The position numbers and the translations under genes were made by a program. Positions 37,733 to 51,381 of a DNA stretch of 64,000 bases are shown here, piece after piece; position 1 is the first letter of the stretch; each line of letters starts with the position of its first letter. The notes beneath the pieces are model-generated. The model searched no databases. It saw only the letters and a list, made by a program, of their open reading frames with translations, and was not told the DNA's origin. Source of the stretch: Cellulomonas persica (GTDB lineage Bacteria; Actinomycetota; Actinomycetes; Actinomycetales; Cellulomonadaceae); the NCBI RefSeq assembly GCF_007989825.1, contig NZ_BJUA01000005.1, forward strand, positions 186,001 through 250,000. Direction: 5' to 3'.

Positions 37733-38655
37733 TCGATCAGGCTCCGCCCGGTCAGGCGCAGGAACACGTCCTCGAGCGACGAGCGCCGCACGAGGCTCGT
37801 CGTCGGGTGCAGACCTGCGTGCGCGACGCGCTCGAGCAGCCGCTCGCCGTCGTCGGTGTAGAGCAGCACACGGTCCGGGAGCACCTCGAGGCGCTCGGCC
37901 AGCCCCGCGAGCTGCTCGGCGGCCGACGCGTTGCGGTCCGAGCCGAACCGCAGCTCGACCACCTCACGCGTCGAGTACTGCCGGATCAGCGCCGCAGGCG
38001 AGCCCTCGGCCATGATCTGACCCTTGTCGACGACGATCAGGCGGTCGCACAGCTGCTCCGCCTCGTCCATGTAGTGCGTGGTGAGCACGAGCGTCGTGCC
38101 GCGCTCCTTGAGCCGGAACAGCCGGTCCCACAGCACGTGGCGCGCCTGCGGGTCGAGCCCGGTCGTCGGCTCGTCGAGCATGAGGATGCGCGGCTCGTTG
38201 ATGAGGGCGCGCGCGATCGTCAGGCGCCGCTTCATGCCGCCCGACAGGTCGTCGACCTTGGCCTTCGCCTTGTCCTCGAGCTGCGCGAAGGACAGCAGCT
38301 CGTCGGCCCGCGTCGCGCACACCGAGCGGGGGATGCCGAAGTAGCGGCCGTACACGATGAGGTTCTCGCGCACGCGCAGCTCGGCGTCGAGGTTGTCCTC
38401 CTGCGGGACCACGCCGAGCTGCGAGCGGATCTCCGGCCCGTGCGTGTCCGGGTCCAGGCCGACGACGCGCAGGTCACCGGCGGTGCGCTGCGAGACCGCG
38501 CCGATCATGCGCATCGTCGTCGACTTGCCCGCACCGTTGGGTCCCAGCAGCCCGAACGACTCGCCGGGCGGGACCTCGAAGTCGATGCCGGCGACGGCGG
38601 TGAAGTCACCGAAGCGTTTGGTCAGTCCACGGGCGCTGATCACGGGCTGGCTCAC
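37729..38655 (-). CDS. ABC exporter ATPase, DrrA/NodI-like
   Basis: This 308-residue ATPase powers the two permeases. Walker A is GPNGAGKST, the signature is LSGGMKRRLTIARAL, and Walker B is RILMLDEPTTGLDPQ. The switch His is in TTHYMDEAEQLCDRL. The C-terminal extension of about 80 residues is typical of daunorubicin-resistance (DrrA) and NodI ATPases. It heads the operon. No resistance or biosynthesis gene is adjacent, so the cargo is open. Confidence 0.93.
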   Translation of the reverse strand: MSQPVISARGLTKRFGDFTAVAGIDFEVPPGESFGLLGPNGAGKSTTMRMIGAVSQRTAGDLRVVGLDPDTHGPEIRSQLGVVPQEDNLDAELRVRENLIVYGRYFGIPRSVCATRADELLSFAQLEDKAKAKVDDLSGGMKRRLTIARALINEPRILMLDEPTTGLDPQARHVLWDRLFRLKERGTTLVLTTHYMDEAEQLCDRLIVVDKGQIMAEGSPAALIRQYSTREVVELRFGSDRNASAAEQLAGLAERLEVLPDRVLLYTDDGERLLERVAHAGLHPTTSLVRRSSLEDVFLRLTGRSLIE

Positions 38656-38799
38656 AGCCGCCCAACCTAACCCGGGGGACCGACACCGCCGAACGTTTAC
38701 CTGGCGACCGCCCGCCTCGTCCCGATCTGCCCACGCGTCGTCGTCCGCGGCTGCGCCTCGACCGGTCCGTCGCGCGGTGCTGCCCTCTGTGGTCGACCG

Positions 38800-39426
38800 T
38801 CAGTGGCCGGTGGTCACGATCCGGTCGAGCTCCTCAGGCGTGCCGGCACGGGCCGCCGCCCACGGGTTGGTCCGGCACGCGGTCCCCGCGACGGTGTCGC
38901 TCAGGAACGCCTGGTCCTGCCGGATGCGCTCGGCGAGCTCGGCGCCGCTCATCCCCTGCGCCGCGGCGACGTCGTGCCGGGTCACGCAGTCCTCGAGCGC
39001 CTGCTCGACCGGGATGCCGTCGGGGTTGTCCCGCAGCTGGCCGTAGAGCATCTCGACGTACATCGTGGTGCCGCGTGAGCAGCCGTCGACGTCCGCACGC
39101 TGCTCGTCGTCGCTGCGGTCCTGCGGGTCGCCGGTGTCGAGACCGCCCTGCGGCGGCAGCCGCACGTCGTAGCCCTTCGCGACGAGGCACTCCTTGGCCG
39201 CGTCGCGGGCGCGCGCGTACTCGTCGTCGGTGATGCGGTAGTCCGCGAGGACCTCACGCTCGAGGTCGCTGGGTCCCGAGGCGAGGATCTCGTCGACCTG
39301 CTCGCGGAAGGTCGGCGCGACGGCCGACGAGTCGGTGGAGGCGCCGTCGGTGGCGCCCGTCGACGAGCACGCCCCGCAGAGCGCGACGACGACGAGCGCC
39401 ACCAGCGGCGCGATGGCTCGGGTCAT
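38800..39426 (-). CDS. predicted lipoprotein (208 aa)
   Basis: A signal peptide with lipobox LCGAC (Cys20) is followed by a Ser/Thr linker and a helical acidic domain. The domain includes KECLVAKGYDVRLPP and two further Cys, which may form disulfides outside the membrane. No catalytic motif is seen. It lies 3 bases downstream of a small secreted-protein gene and is probably transcribed with it. Similar texts occur in a decayed gene at 41916-42123. Confidence 0.8.
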   Translation of the reverse strand: MTRAIAPLVALVVVALCGACSSTGATDGASTDSSAVAPTFREQVDEILASGPSDLEREVLADYRITDDEYARARDAAKECLVAKGYDVRLPPQGGLDTGDPQDRSDDEQRADVDGCSRGTTMYVEMLYGQLRDNPDGIPVEQALEDCVTRHDVAAAQGMSGAELAERIRQDQAFLSDTVAGTACRTNPWAAARAGTPEELDRIVTTGH

Positions 39427-39429
39427 CGA

Positions 39430-39780
39430 TCAGAAGTAGTACGAACCCGAGACCGAGCCGCTCTTGGTGCCCTGCGCGATGCGGTGCGTGATCATCGTCG
39501 TCGTCGCGGTCGCGACCGACGCCTGGTTCTGGCCGACCCAGCTGCCCCACGAGGTGCGCTGCGTGCCGCCGGCGTCGTAGTACTTCACGCCGGCACGAGC
39601 GGTCGTACAGGTGTAGTTCGTGACCGTCGCGCCCCTGGCGGTGGCGGCACCGTCGACGCTGCAGCTGCCCGCCATGGTCGAGAGCGTGATGGTCTTGGCC
39701 GAGGCCGGCACGGACGTGCCGACGATCGCGAGGACGGCGAGGCCGCCGGCCACGAGTGACGTACGCAAGGAACGCTTCAC
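39430..39780 (-). CDS. small secreted protein (116 aa), function unknown
   Basis: AGGGGG lies 5 bases before the GTG. A signal peptide (LVAGGLAVLAIVGTSVPASA) is cleaved after ASA, leaving about 87 residues. The mature part has two Cys (GSCSVD, NYTCTT), is Thr/Ser/Gly-rich, and ends SGSYYF. This composition suggests a beta-rich extracellular protein. Resemblance to lactococcin-972-type peptides is too weak to claim. The lipoprotein gene follows after 3 bases. Confidence 0.7.
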   Translation of the reverse strand: MKRSLRTSLVAGGLAVLAIVGTSVPASAKTITLSTMAGSCSVDGAATARGATVTNYTCTTARAGVKYYDAGGTQRTSWGSWVGQNQASVATATTTMITHRIAQGTKSGSVSGSYYF

Positions 39781-40045
39781 TGCTACCCCCTGGAAGTGCC
39801 TTCGGCGGCGCCGGACGACGCCGTCGTCGTCGGACCTTGCGGCCCGCGCCGACCCTTGCAAAGTGGACCAACCGGTGTCAAGCGATCGTTTCGGACTCGG
39901 CTGCGAAATGCAGGTGAACGGTGGGCGAAAGTGGGGCGTCCGGGTGTCCGCGGCCGACGACCGTGCGGCAGCGGCCCCGAAGACGAAACCTGCTCGTAGC
40001 CCTAGGGCCTGCCCGCCGTGACATCGGGACGAGTAGCGTCCGGCC

Positions 40046-40609
40046 ATGATCCTCGCCGACCTCCAGTCGCGCCTGCGCATCGCCCTGACCAACACGCTGG
40101 TCGAGGAGTGGACCCTGTTCACCCCGACCACCGGCACGAGCAGGCCGAGCGAGCGCACGATCGCGTTCCAGCTCGGGTGGTACGTGCGGCAGACCGTCGA
40201 GCGCACGTGGAACGTCGACAGCGAGTACGACCGCTCCGGGATGATGCTCGAGTCGTCGGTGCAGTTCGGTCCCGACGCGGGGCACGTGCCCAACCTGATC
40301 GTCCACCACCGCGGCCTGCTCGGCCCCGAGCACAACCTGCTGCTCGTGCACGTGGCCGTCGACTCCACGACCGCCGACGAGCCCGGACCCGGGATCGAGA
40401 CCGCGCAGGCGCTGCAACGCCGGTTCGGCTACCGCTACGCCATGCTGCTCGACCTGCGCCTGCACACCGAGGGCCGACGCGCGTCGGTCACGCCGTACTG
40501 GCAGTGGGCGACGCTCGAGCACGGCCCCGAGACGCCCGAGCCGGTGGCCGTCTACACGCCGCGCGTGCTCAACGAGATCACCGAACGCGCCCGGCGCGCG
40601 GGGGACTGA
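40046..40609 (+). CDS. hypothetical protein (187 aa)
   Basis: No family is recognised. It is soluble, with an N-terminal helical part (ILADLQSRLRIALTNTLVEE) and later beta-rich text (NLLLVHVAVDST, YRYAMLLDLRLHTEG). This order resembles restriction-endonuclease-like folds, but no PD-(D/E)xK motif is clear. Codon use is native. It precedes the BenE-type transporter by 15 bases and may share its transcript. Confidence 0.65.
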   Translation: MILADLQSRLRIALTNTLVEEWTLFTPTTGTSRPSERTIAFQLGWYVRQTVERTWNVDSEYDRSGMMLESSVQFGPDAGHVPNLIVHHRGLLGPEHNLLLVHVAVDSTTADEPGPGIETAQALQRRFGYRYAMLLDLRLHTEGRRASVTPYWQWATLEHGPETPEPVAVYTPRVLNEITERARRAGD

Positions 40610-40624
40610 CCCTAGAGTTCCGCC

Positions 40625-41908
40625 ATGTCGAAACCCCGTTCCTCGGCCGTCCCGGTCGGCGTCGTCACCGCGCTCGTCGGCTTCACGAGCTCGTTCGCCG
40701 TGGTGCTCGCCGGCCTGCGGGCCGTGGGCGCCGACGCGTCTCAGGCCTCCTCGGGGCTCGTCGCACTGTGCGTGCTGCAGGGGGTCGGGACCGTCTGGCT
40801 GAGCCGCCGGTACCGCACGCCGATCACGCTCGCGTGGTCCACGCCCGGCGCCGCGCTGCTCGTGACCTCGGCCGTCGTCTCGTGGCGCGCCGCAGTCGGT
40901 GCGTTCCTGGTGACCGGCCTGCTCATCGCCGCGACCGGGCTGTGGGGCGCGCTCGGCCGTCTCGTCGCCGCGATCCCCGTGTGGCTCGCGCACGCGATGC
41001 TCGCCGGCATCCTGCTGCCCCTGTGCCTCGCGCCCGTGCTGGCCGCCGTCGACACACCGCTGTACGTCCTGCCGATCGTCGTCGTGTGGCTCGTCGTGCA
41101 GCGGTACGCGCCGCGCTGGTCGGCGCCCGCCGCGTTCGCGGTCGCGCTCGTCGTGGCCGTCGTCTTCGCGGTCGAGTCCGACCTGCTCGCGTGGCCCGAC
41201 GTGCCCGGCATGCAGCTCACCGCGCCCGCGTTCGAGGTCGGTGCGGTCGTCGGCGTCGCGCTCCCGCTCTACGTGGTGACGATGGCGTCCCAGAACGTCC
41301 CGGGCGCGGCCGTGCTCGCGACGGCCGGCTACACCGCGCCGTGGCGTCCGACGATGCTGCTGACCGGCCTCGGGACCGCGCTCGGCGCACCCGCCGGCGC
41401 GCACGCGATCAACCTCGCCGCGATCACCGCCGCGCTCCCGGCCTCGCCCGACGCGGACCCCGACCCCGCGCAGCGCTGGCGCGCCTCGCAGGCCGCCGGG
41501 TGGACGTACGTCGTCCTGGCGCCGCTCGCACCCGCGCTCATCGCGCTCGTCGACGTCGGACCCTACGGCCTCGTGGAGTCCGTCGCCGGTCTCGCCCTGC
41601 TCACCACGTTCGCCGCGTCGCTGCACGCCGCGATGTCGTCCGCGGCGGACCGGGTCGCGGCCGCGCTCGCCCTCATGCTCGCCGCGAGCGGGCTGTCGAT
41701 CGCCGGCGTCGGCTCGGCGTTCTGGGCACTCGTCGTCGGACTCGTGGTGCACGCCGTCCTGCGCCCGCGCGAGGCCGCCGCCGCCACGCTCGCCGCGCAG
41801 GACGCCCACGCACGCGACGACGGGGCCGTCACCGGCGGCGACGTGGACGGCGAGGCGCCGGACGACGACATCCTGGGCGAACCCGCGCAGGACCAGCCGG
41901 CCCGATGA
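40625..41908 (+). CDS. benE: BenE-family (benzoate:H+ symporter-like) transporter
   Basis: This 427-residue permease has about eleven to twelve membrane helices. Family hallmarks include ITLAWSTPGAALL, WLAHAMLAGILLPLCLAP, TMASQNVPGAAVL and LGAPAGAHAINLAAITAA. BenE proteins import benzoate or related aromatic acids with protons. No aromatic-degradation gene lies nearby, so the real substrate is uncertain. The last 50 residues are an acidic cytoplasmic tail. Confidence 0.9.
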   Translation: MSKPRSSAVPVGVVTALVGFTSSFAVVLAGLRAVGADASQASSGLVALCVLQGVGTVWLSRRYRTPITLAWSTPGAALLVTSAVVSWRAAVGAFLVTGLLIAATGLWGALGRLVAAIPVWLAHAMLAGILLPLCLAPVLAAVDTPLYVLPIVVVWLVVQRYAPRWSAPAAFAVALVVAVVFAVESDLLAWPDVPGMQLTAPAFEVGAVVGVALPLYVVTMASQNVPGAAVLATAGYTAPWRPTMLLTGLGTALGAPAGAHAINLAAITAALPASPDADPDPAQRWRASQAAGWTYVVLAPLAPALIALVDVGPYGLVESVAGLALLTTFAASLHAAMSSAADRVAAALALMLAASGLSIAGVGSAFWALVVGLVVHAVLRPREAAAATLAAQDAHARDDGAVTGGDVDGEAPDDDILGEPAQDQPAR

Positions 41909-41915
41909 GCGACGG

Positions 41916-42123
41916 CTAACCCTCCGGAAGCTCCCAGCCCTCGTCGGAGACGCAGCGAGGAACGCCTCGGCGTTCGCTGCCGCCTGCGCCGGCGCGCTGC
42001 TCTCGAGCGTCGCGACCGCGTCGGTCAGCGGGCTGTCGTCGAGGAGATCCCGCCCGTGCAACCGGCGAGCAGCACGACGGGCAAGACACCGAGCGCAAGA
42101 GACCGGGCGACCGTCCGCTGCAT
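41916..42123 (-). pseudogene. decayed lipoprotein gene
   Basis: From ATG 42123 one frame gives a lipoprotein signal ending in VVLLAGCTGG and stops after 32 residues. A second frame continues with SPLTDAVATLESSAPAQAA and a third ends with CVSDEGWELPEG and TAG at 41916. The three pieces join into one short lipoprotein only if at least two indels are corrected. The final text resembles ECLVAKGYDV in the lipoprotein at 38800, suggesting a relative that has been lost. Confidence 0.55.
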
Positions 42124-42200
42124 GCGGGCACCCTACTGGCGGATGCAGGTCGGCGTGCGCGAGACGACGGCGTCCTTGCCCGTCAGGGCGATGTCAGAGC

Positions 42201-42276
42201 TGGTGGAGCCAAGGGGACTCGAACCCCTAACCCCCTGCTTGCAAAGCAGGTGCGCTACCAATTGCGCCATGGCCCC
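42201..42276 (-). tRNA. tRNA-Ala(TGC)
   Basis: The 76-base cloverleaf begins GGGGCCATGGCGCAATTGG. The anticodon loop is TTTGCAA (anticodon TGC), the T-arm is GGTTCGAGTCC, and CCA is encoded. The acceptor stem GGGGCCA pairs with TGGCTCC apart from one G-U-type position. Confidence 0.97.
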
Positions 42277-42321
42277 GGGAGCCGCACGCCGCGTCCCGGG
42301 GGTGCGGCGATCAGGCGGGGA

Positions 42322-42441
42322 TCACTCGAAGGTGTCGGTGACCTCGGCCCACAGGTCCCGCTCGTCGCGGTCCTGCGTGACCTTCTGGTAGACGACGTAG
42401 CCGACGGCGGCCAGGGCCACCAGGAGCAGAAGCTTCTTCAT
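42322..42441 (-). CDS. DLW-39 family small protein
   Basis: Thirty-nine residues start MKKLLLLVALAAVGYVVYQK and contain the DLW tripeptide (ERDLWAEVTDTFE at the end). Length and motif both match the DLW-39 family. One membrane helix with a charged cytoplasmic or external tail is expected. It sits between two tRNA genes near gyrA, a placement seen in other actinobacteria. Its function is unknown. Confidence 0.9.
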   Translation of the reverse strand: MKKLLLLVALAAVGYVVYQKVTQDRDERDLWAEVTDTFE

Positions 42442-42463
42442 GGGTCCCCCACAAGGTCGGGAG

Positions 42464-42537
42464 TGGGCCTAACAGGACTTGAACCTGTGACCTCTTCCTT
42501 ATCAGGGAAGCGCTCTAACCGTCTGAGCTATAGGCCC
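42464..42537 (-). tRNA. tRNA-Ile(GAT)
   Basis: The 74-base cloverleaf begins GGGCCTATAGCTCAGACGG. The anticodon loop is CTGATAA (anticodon GAT) and the T-arm is GGTTCAAGTCC. The acceptor stem GGGCCTA/TAGGCCC is perfect, with discriminator A. CCA is not encoded. Confidence 0.97.
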
Positions 42538-42642
42538 GTGCACCGCTGCAGCCGCAGCGCGCCGGACGAGACTACCTCAGCGCGTGCCCGTCGCCCAAAC
42601 CGGCGGAGCACGCGAGGTGGTCCCGCTGTCAGGGAGCGACGA

Positions 42643-43562
42643 TCACTCGTCCGTCATGGTCACGTGCAGCCCGCCGACGAGGGCCGCGACGATGTTGTAG
42701 AGGAACGCCGCGATGGTCGCGAGCGCCGTCAGCAGGAACACGTCGACGACCGCGATGAGCGTCGCACCGGAGATCACGCGCTTGAACTCGACGTACTGCA
42801 GGATGTCGATGTTGCCCTCGGTACCGGTGACCTGGGTGACCAGGTCGTCGATGTTCGTGAACACGTGCAGACCGTTGAGCGTGTACCAGACCACGCCGAC
42901 CGCGACGACGAGCAGGATGCCGAACGCCACCGACAGCAGGAACGACAGCTTCATCACCGACCACGGGTCGATGCGCGAGATCGCGAGCCGCACGCGGCGC
43001 GGGCCGCCCGACGACGCGACCGTCGGGATGCGACCGGTCTGCGGACGCGCGCCCGAGGTGCCGGAGGCGGGCTGCGACGTGGTGGAGGTGCGCGGAGGGA
43101 CCGACGGCGGGTTGGTGCCGGTCGCGCCCGCGGACGCGGGGGGCGCCGTGGGAGTGGTGGTCATGGCGGTGTCCTCGTTCCGGGGCCGGGTGGCCGTGGA
43201 GATCGCGGTGCTCGTGGCTCCGGCCGCCTTCTTGAACCAGGCGGTGGTCTTGTCCACCGCCGCCATGAGCGGAGTGGGCGGGTCGTGCTGCGCGGAGGTC
43301 GACGACCGCTCGTCGGGCGTCGACTTCTCGTCGACGGCGACCGCGGGCTTGCCGGACGACGAGGCCGAGCCCGTCGTCGGGGCCGCGGAGGCCGTCGCGG
43401 CGGACGGACCCGCGCCCGAGCCGACGGGCTTCGGCGCGGACGCCGTGCCCTGACCCGACCCGCTCGAGTCCCGACCGGCCGGCGTCGTCGCGGTGCGCGC
43501 CGAGGACGCGGACTTCGGAGTCGGCCGGTTCTTCGGCGGGATCGAAGGGGGAGCCGGGTCCG

Positions 43563-43566
<4 letters not shown>
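42643..43566 (-). CDS. DUF3566 membrane protein
   Basis: This 307-residue protein has a disordered Ser/Thr/Pro/Ala-rich N-terminal region of about 185 residues. The DUF3566 domain follows, with two membrane helices ([20 protein letters not shown] and [20 protein letters not shown]) and the signature [19 protein letters not shown]. Its ATG overlaps the gyrA stop. The gyrB-gyrA-DUF3566-tRNA-Ile-tRNA-Ala order is conserved in actinobacteria. Confidence 0.92.
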
Positions 43567-46169
<2,603 letters not shown>

Positions 46170-46234
46170 GTCAGTCCTTCGGTGGTGCGGGAAGTACGGG
46201 AGAGGTCGTGGGTTCGTCGTCTAGATCTCGTCGA

Positions 46235-48265
<2,031 letters not shown>

Positions 48266-48455
48266 GGGCGGTGGTACTCCTCAGGATCTGCGAAACGCGC
48301 CGGAGCGGCCCGCCCGACTGCGAGGAGGGCAGATCACTCCGTGACGTTGGAGTTCCGGGCACCAAGGCGCCAGGAATGACCCTAGAAGTCTACCCGGAGA
48401 GTTGGGGGAGACCCTCGGAAACACGGGGTGGCGCGGGACGGGTTCCGTGAAGGTC

Positions 48456-49022
48456 TCAGCCGTACGTGTCGCGCACGCCCCGACCCTTGACGCTGCGCGG
48501 GCCCCGACCGAAGCCCGGGCCCCCCGGCCCCTGGACCTCGATCTGCACCACGACGCCCTCGCCGAGCTCGTCGCCCAGCGTCCGCAGCATCGTCGGGACG
48601 GTCCACCGCAGGTTCGTCGCCCACGCGGTGGAGTCCGCGCGCATCGTCAGGACGCCCGCGTCGAACGACACGTACGACGTGTGGGAGGCGACCTCCGCAC
48701 CGAACAGCTCGGTCCACCGCGCCTGGATCGTGCCTGCGGTCACCCCGGGGGACCACGCGAGCTGGCCGACGAGCGAGTCGAGCGCCTCCCCGACCGTGCG
48801 CGGGTCGCGGCCGCCGGGCCGTGCGTCCCCGAGCTGCACCTCGCGTCGCGCGCCCCGGGGCGCGTCACCCGGGCGCAGGCCGCGCCGGCGTGCGCTCTCC
48901 TTCGCCCGGCCCAGCGCCGCAGCCGCGACCTGACGCTCCGGCAGCAGGTCGACGAGGTCGCGCAGCGTGTGCGTCGTCGTGCCGTCCGCCCCGCGGCGAT
49001 CCCGCGCCAGGTCAGAGGACAC
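48456..49022 (-). CDS. DUF721 (DciA-like) protein
   Basis: This 188-residue protein has a basic N-terminal linker and a C-terminal DUF721/DciA-type domain (about residues 80-175, with [18 protein letters not shown] and [17 protein letters not shown]-like text). DciA proteins load or assist the replicative helicase in bacteria without DnaC. The GTG at 49022 overlaps the recF stop and follows GAGGTG. Its place after recF is the standard actinobacterial order. Confidence 0.85.
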   Translation of the reverse strand: MSSDLARDRRGADGTTTHTLRDLVDLLPERQVAAAALGRAKESARRRGLRPGDAPRGARREVQLGDARPGGRDPRTVGEALDSLVGQLAWSPGVTAGTIQARWTELFGAEVASHTSYVSFDAGVLTMRADSTAWATNLRWTVPTMLRTLGDELGEGVVVQIEVQGPGGPGFGRGPRSVKGRGVRDTYG

Positions 49023-50214
49023 GCGACACCTCGCCACCCATGACGTCGACGCGCGCACCGGCCAACGGCTCCGGCACGTCCGCGGCGACCGCCGCGGTGA
49101 TCAGCACCTGCCGGGCCGGTGCGACGAGCTCGGCCAGCCGCTCACGACGACGCGCGTCGAGCTCGGCGAACACGTCGTCGAGGATCAGGACGGGCTCGTC
49201 GTCGGGATCCGACTGCGGACCGCCGGCCGCCAGGACCCGCCAGGAGGCCAGGCGCAGCGCGAGCGCGAACGACCACGACTCGCCGTGGCTCGCGTACCCC
49301 TTGGCGGGCAGGTCGGCGAGCGTCAGGACCAGGTCGTCGCGGTGCGGGCCGACGAGGCAGACGCCGCGCTCGATCTCCTTGGGTCGCAGCCGACCCATCG
49401 CCTCCAGGAGCTGGGCCTCGACCAGCTCGACCGTGGCCTCGTCGTCGGACGCCCCCGCAGCCGGGGCGCCGGGCGCGTCGTCGTGCAGGACACCCTCGAG
49501 GGACGCGCGGTACGTTATACGCGCCGCCCCCTGACCCGCGCTGACCTGCTCGTACGCCGCCTCGACGTGCGGTGCCAGCGCCCGGACCAGCGCCCGGCGC
49601 TCCGTGACGAGGCGCGCGCCGAGCTGCGCGAGCTTGCCGTCCCACACGTCGAGCGTGCGCAGGTCGGCACCCTGCCGCGCACGGCTCGCCGCACCGGCCG
49701 ACTTCAGCAGCGCCGACCGCTGCCGCAGCACACGCTCGTAGTCGCTCACCGTCGCCGCCATGCGCGGCGTGAGCTGCACCAGCAGCGCGTCGAGGAACCG
49801 GCGACGACCGTCCGGGTCACCCTTGACGAGCGCCAGGTCCTCCGGCGCGAACAGCACCGTGTGCAGCATCCCGAGGATGTCGCGCGCCCGCACCGGACTG
49901 CCGCCGTTGACCCGCGCCCGGTTCGCCTTGCCCGCCGTGATCTCGACCTCGACGACCGACGACCGCGGACGCCCCGGCTCAAGCTCCCGGACGATCTTGG
50001 CGCCGACGACCGCACGCGGGCTGCCCGCCCGGATCAGCGCCGCGTCGGTGGGCACCCGGTGACTCGAGAGCGTCGCGACGTACCCGATCGCCTCGACGAG
50101 GTTCGTCTTGCCCTGCCCGTTGGGACCGACGAGCGCCGTGATCCCCGGGTCGAGCTCCAGCTCGGCGTGCGGGTACGAACGGAAGTCGGTCAGCTGCAGG
50201 TGGGCGACGTACAT
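49012..50214 (-). CDS. recF: RecF recombination/repair protein
   Basis: This 400-residue SMC-like ATPase acts in gap repair. Walker A is [15 protein letters not shown]. The signature segment and Walker B ([21 protein letters not shown]) are intact. The start [16 protein letters not shown] is typical. The ATG is preceded by GAGAACCCCGACGAGAG. It lies 35 bases from gnd. Confidence 0.97.
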   Translation of the reverse strand: MYVAHLQLTDFRSYPHAELELDPGITALVGPNGQGKTNLVEAIGYVATLSSHRVPTDAALIRAGSPRAVVGAKIVRELEPGRPRSSVVEVEITAGKANRARVNGGSPVRARDILGMLHTVLFAPEDLALVKGDPDGRRRFLDALLVQLTPRMAATVSDYERVLRQRSALLKSAGAASRARQGADLRTLDVWDGKLAQLGARLVTERRALVRALAPHVEAAYEQVSAGQGAARITYRASLEGVLHDDAPGAPAAGASDDEATVELVEAQLLEAMGRLRPKEIERGVCLVGPHRDDLVLTLADLPAKGYASHGESWSFALALRLASWRVLAAGGPQSDPDDEPVLILDDVFAELDARRRERLAELVAPARQVLITAAVAADVPEPLAGARVDVMGGEVSRVL

Positions 50215-50249
50215 GTGCTCTCGTCGGGGTTCTCGTGAGGGTCAGCCGG

Positions 50250-51167
50250 TCAGGCGACCGGCGGCGGAGGTGCGGCGAGGGCGTCTGCGGGCTTCACGGC
50301 GTGCCCGCCGAACTGCTGACGGAGCGCCGCGACGGCCTTCATCGCCGGCGACTCACCCTGCCGCGACGCGAACCGCGCGAACAGCGCCGCCGAGATCACC
50401 GGCGCCGGGACGGCCAGGTCGATCGCCTCGTCGACCGTCCACCGGCCCTCGCCCGAGTCCTCGACCCAGTCGTCGATCGCTGCCAGGCCGGGGTCCTGCT
50501 CGAGCGCTCGCACGAGCAGCTCCAACAGCCACGACCGCACGACCGTGCCGTTCGTCCACGCGCGCATCGTCCCGTGCACGTCCGTGACGAGGTCCTTCGC
50601 CGCGAGCAGCTCGTAGCCCTCGGCGTACGCCTGCATCAGCCCGTACTCGATGCCGTTGTGCACCATCTTCGCGAAGTGCCCCGCGCCGACCGTGCCTGCG
50701 TGCACGAACCCGTCCGCACGGTCGCCCGGCGGCCGCAGCGCGTCGAAGACCGGCATGACCCGGTCGACGAGCTCCTTGTCACCGCCGACCATGAGGCCGT
50801 AGCCGTTCTCGAGACCCCAGACGCCGCCCGAGACCCCCGCGTCGAGGAAGCCGACACCCGTCTCACGCAGCAGCGCCGCGTGCGGCTCGTCGTCCTGGTA
50901 GTACGAGTTCCCGCCGTCGATCACCACGTCGCCCGCCGCGAGCAGGCCCGCGAGCTGCGTGATCACCGCGTCCGTGACCGGGCCGGACGGCACCATGACC
51001 CACACGATCCGCTCACCCGCGGGCAGGGCCGCGACCAGCGCCTCGAGCGAGTCGACGTCCGTGACGTCCGGGTTCCTGTCGTACCCCACGACCTCGATGC
51101 CGGCGCGGCGGATCCGCTCGCGCATGTTCGCGCCCATCTTGCCGAGCCCGACGAGACCGACCTTCAT
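50250..51167 (-). CDS. gnd: 6-phosphogluconate dehydrogenase, decarboxylating (GntZ/YqeC type)
   Basis: This 305-residue enzyme oxidises 6-phosphogluconate to ribulose 5-phosphate in the pentose phosphate route. The Rossmann motif is VGLVGLGKMGANM. The substrate motifs are VIDGGNSYYQDD, DAGVSGGVWGLENG and HAGTVGAGHFAKMVHNGIEYG. It is the short NAD-type rather than the 470-residue E. coli type. Its insertion between dnaN and recF is a common actinobacterial arrangement. Confidence 0.95.
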   Translation of the reverse strand: MKVGLVGLGKMGANMRERIRRAGIEVVGYDRNPDVTDVDSLEALVAALPAGERIVWVMVPSGPVTDAVITQLAGLLAAGDVVIDGGNSYYQDDEPHAALLRETGVGFLDAGVSGGVWGLENGYGLMVGGDKELVDRVMPVFDALRPPGDRADGFVHAGTVGAGHFAKMVHNGIEYGLMQAYAEGYELLAAKDLVTDVHGTMRAWTNGTVVRSWLLELLVRALEQDPGLAAIDDWVEDSGEGRWTVDEAIDLAVPAPVISAALFARFASRQGESPAMKAVAALRQQFGGHAVKPADALAAPPPPVA

Positions 51168-51281
51168 GACGTCCGTCCTTCCCTCGCTGCGGGTGCCGGC
51201 GTGGTGCGCCGTCGTGCTGATCGACCCCGGCCTCGCGGCCGGTCGTCGTGCTCGTCGTGACCTCGCCCCGACGTCTCACTG

Positions 51282-51321
51282 TGCCCGCCGGAACCCCGCC
51301 CTGCCCGCCGGAACCTCGCCC
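51282..51321. repeat. 20-bp direct repeat between dnaN and gnd
   Basis: TGCCCGCCGGAACCCCGCCC is followed directly by a copy with one change (CTCG for CCCG). A third, weaker copy starts at 51322. It lies in the 214-base gap before gnd. No function is evident. Confidence 0.6.
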
Positions 51322-51381
51322 TGCGCGTCGGGTGGTCGCGTGCTCCCGCGGACGCCGGCCGCGCTGTCCCGTCCGGTCCTG

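Noticed and set aside
39430-39780. Lactococcin-972-type bacteriocin
   Set aside because: Signal peptide and aromatic end are suggestive, but the diagnostic Trp/His/Tyr pattern is not present and no ABC immunity pair follows.
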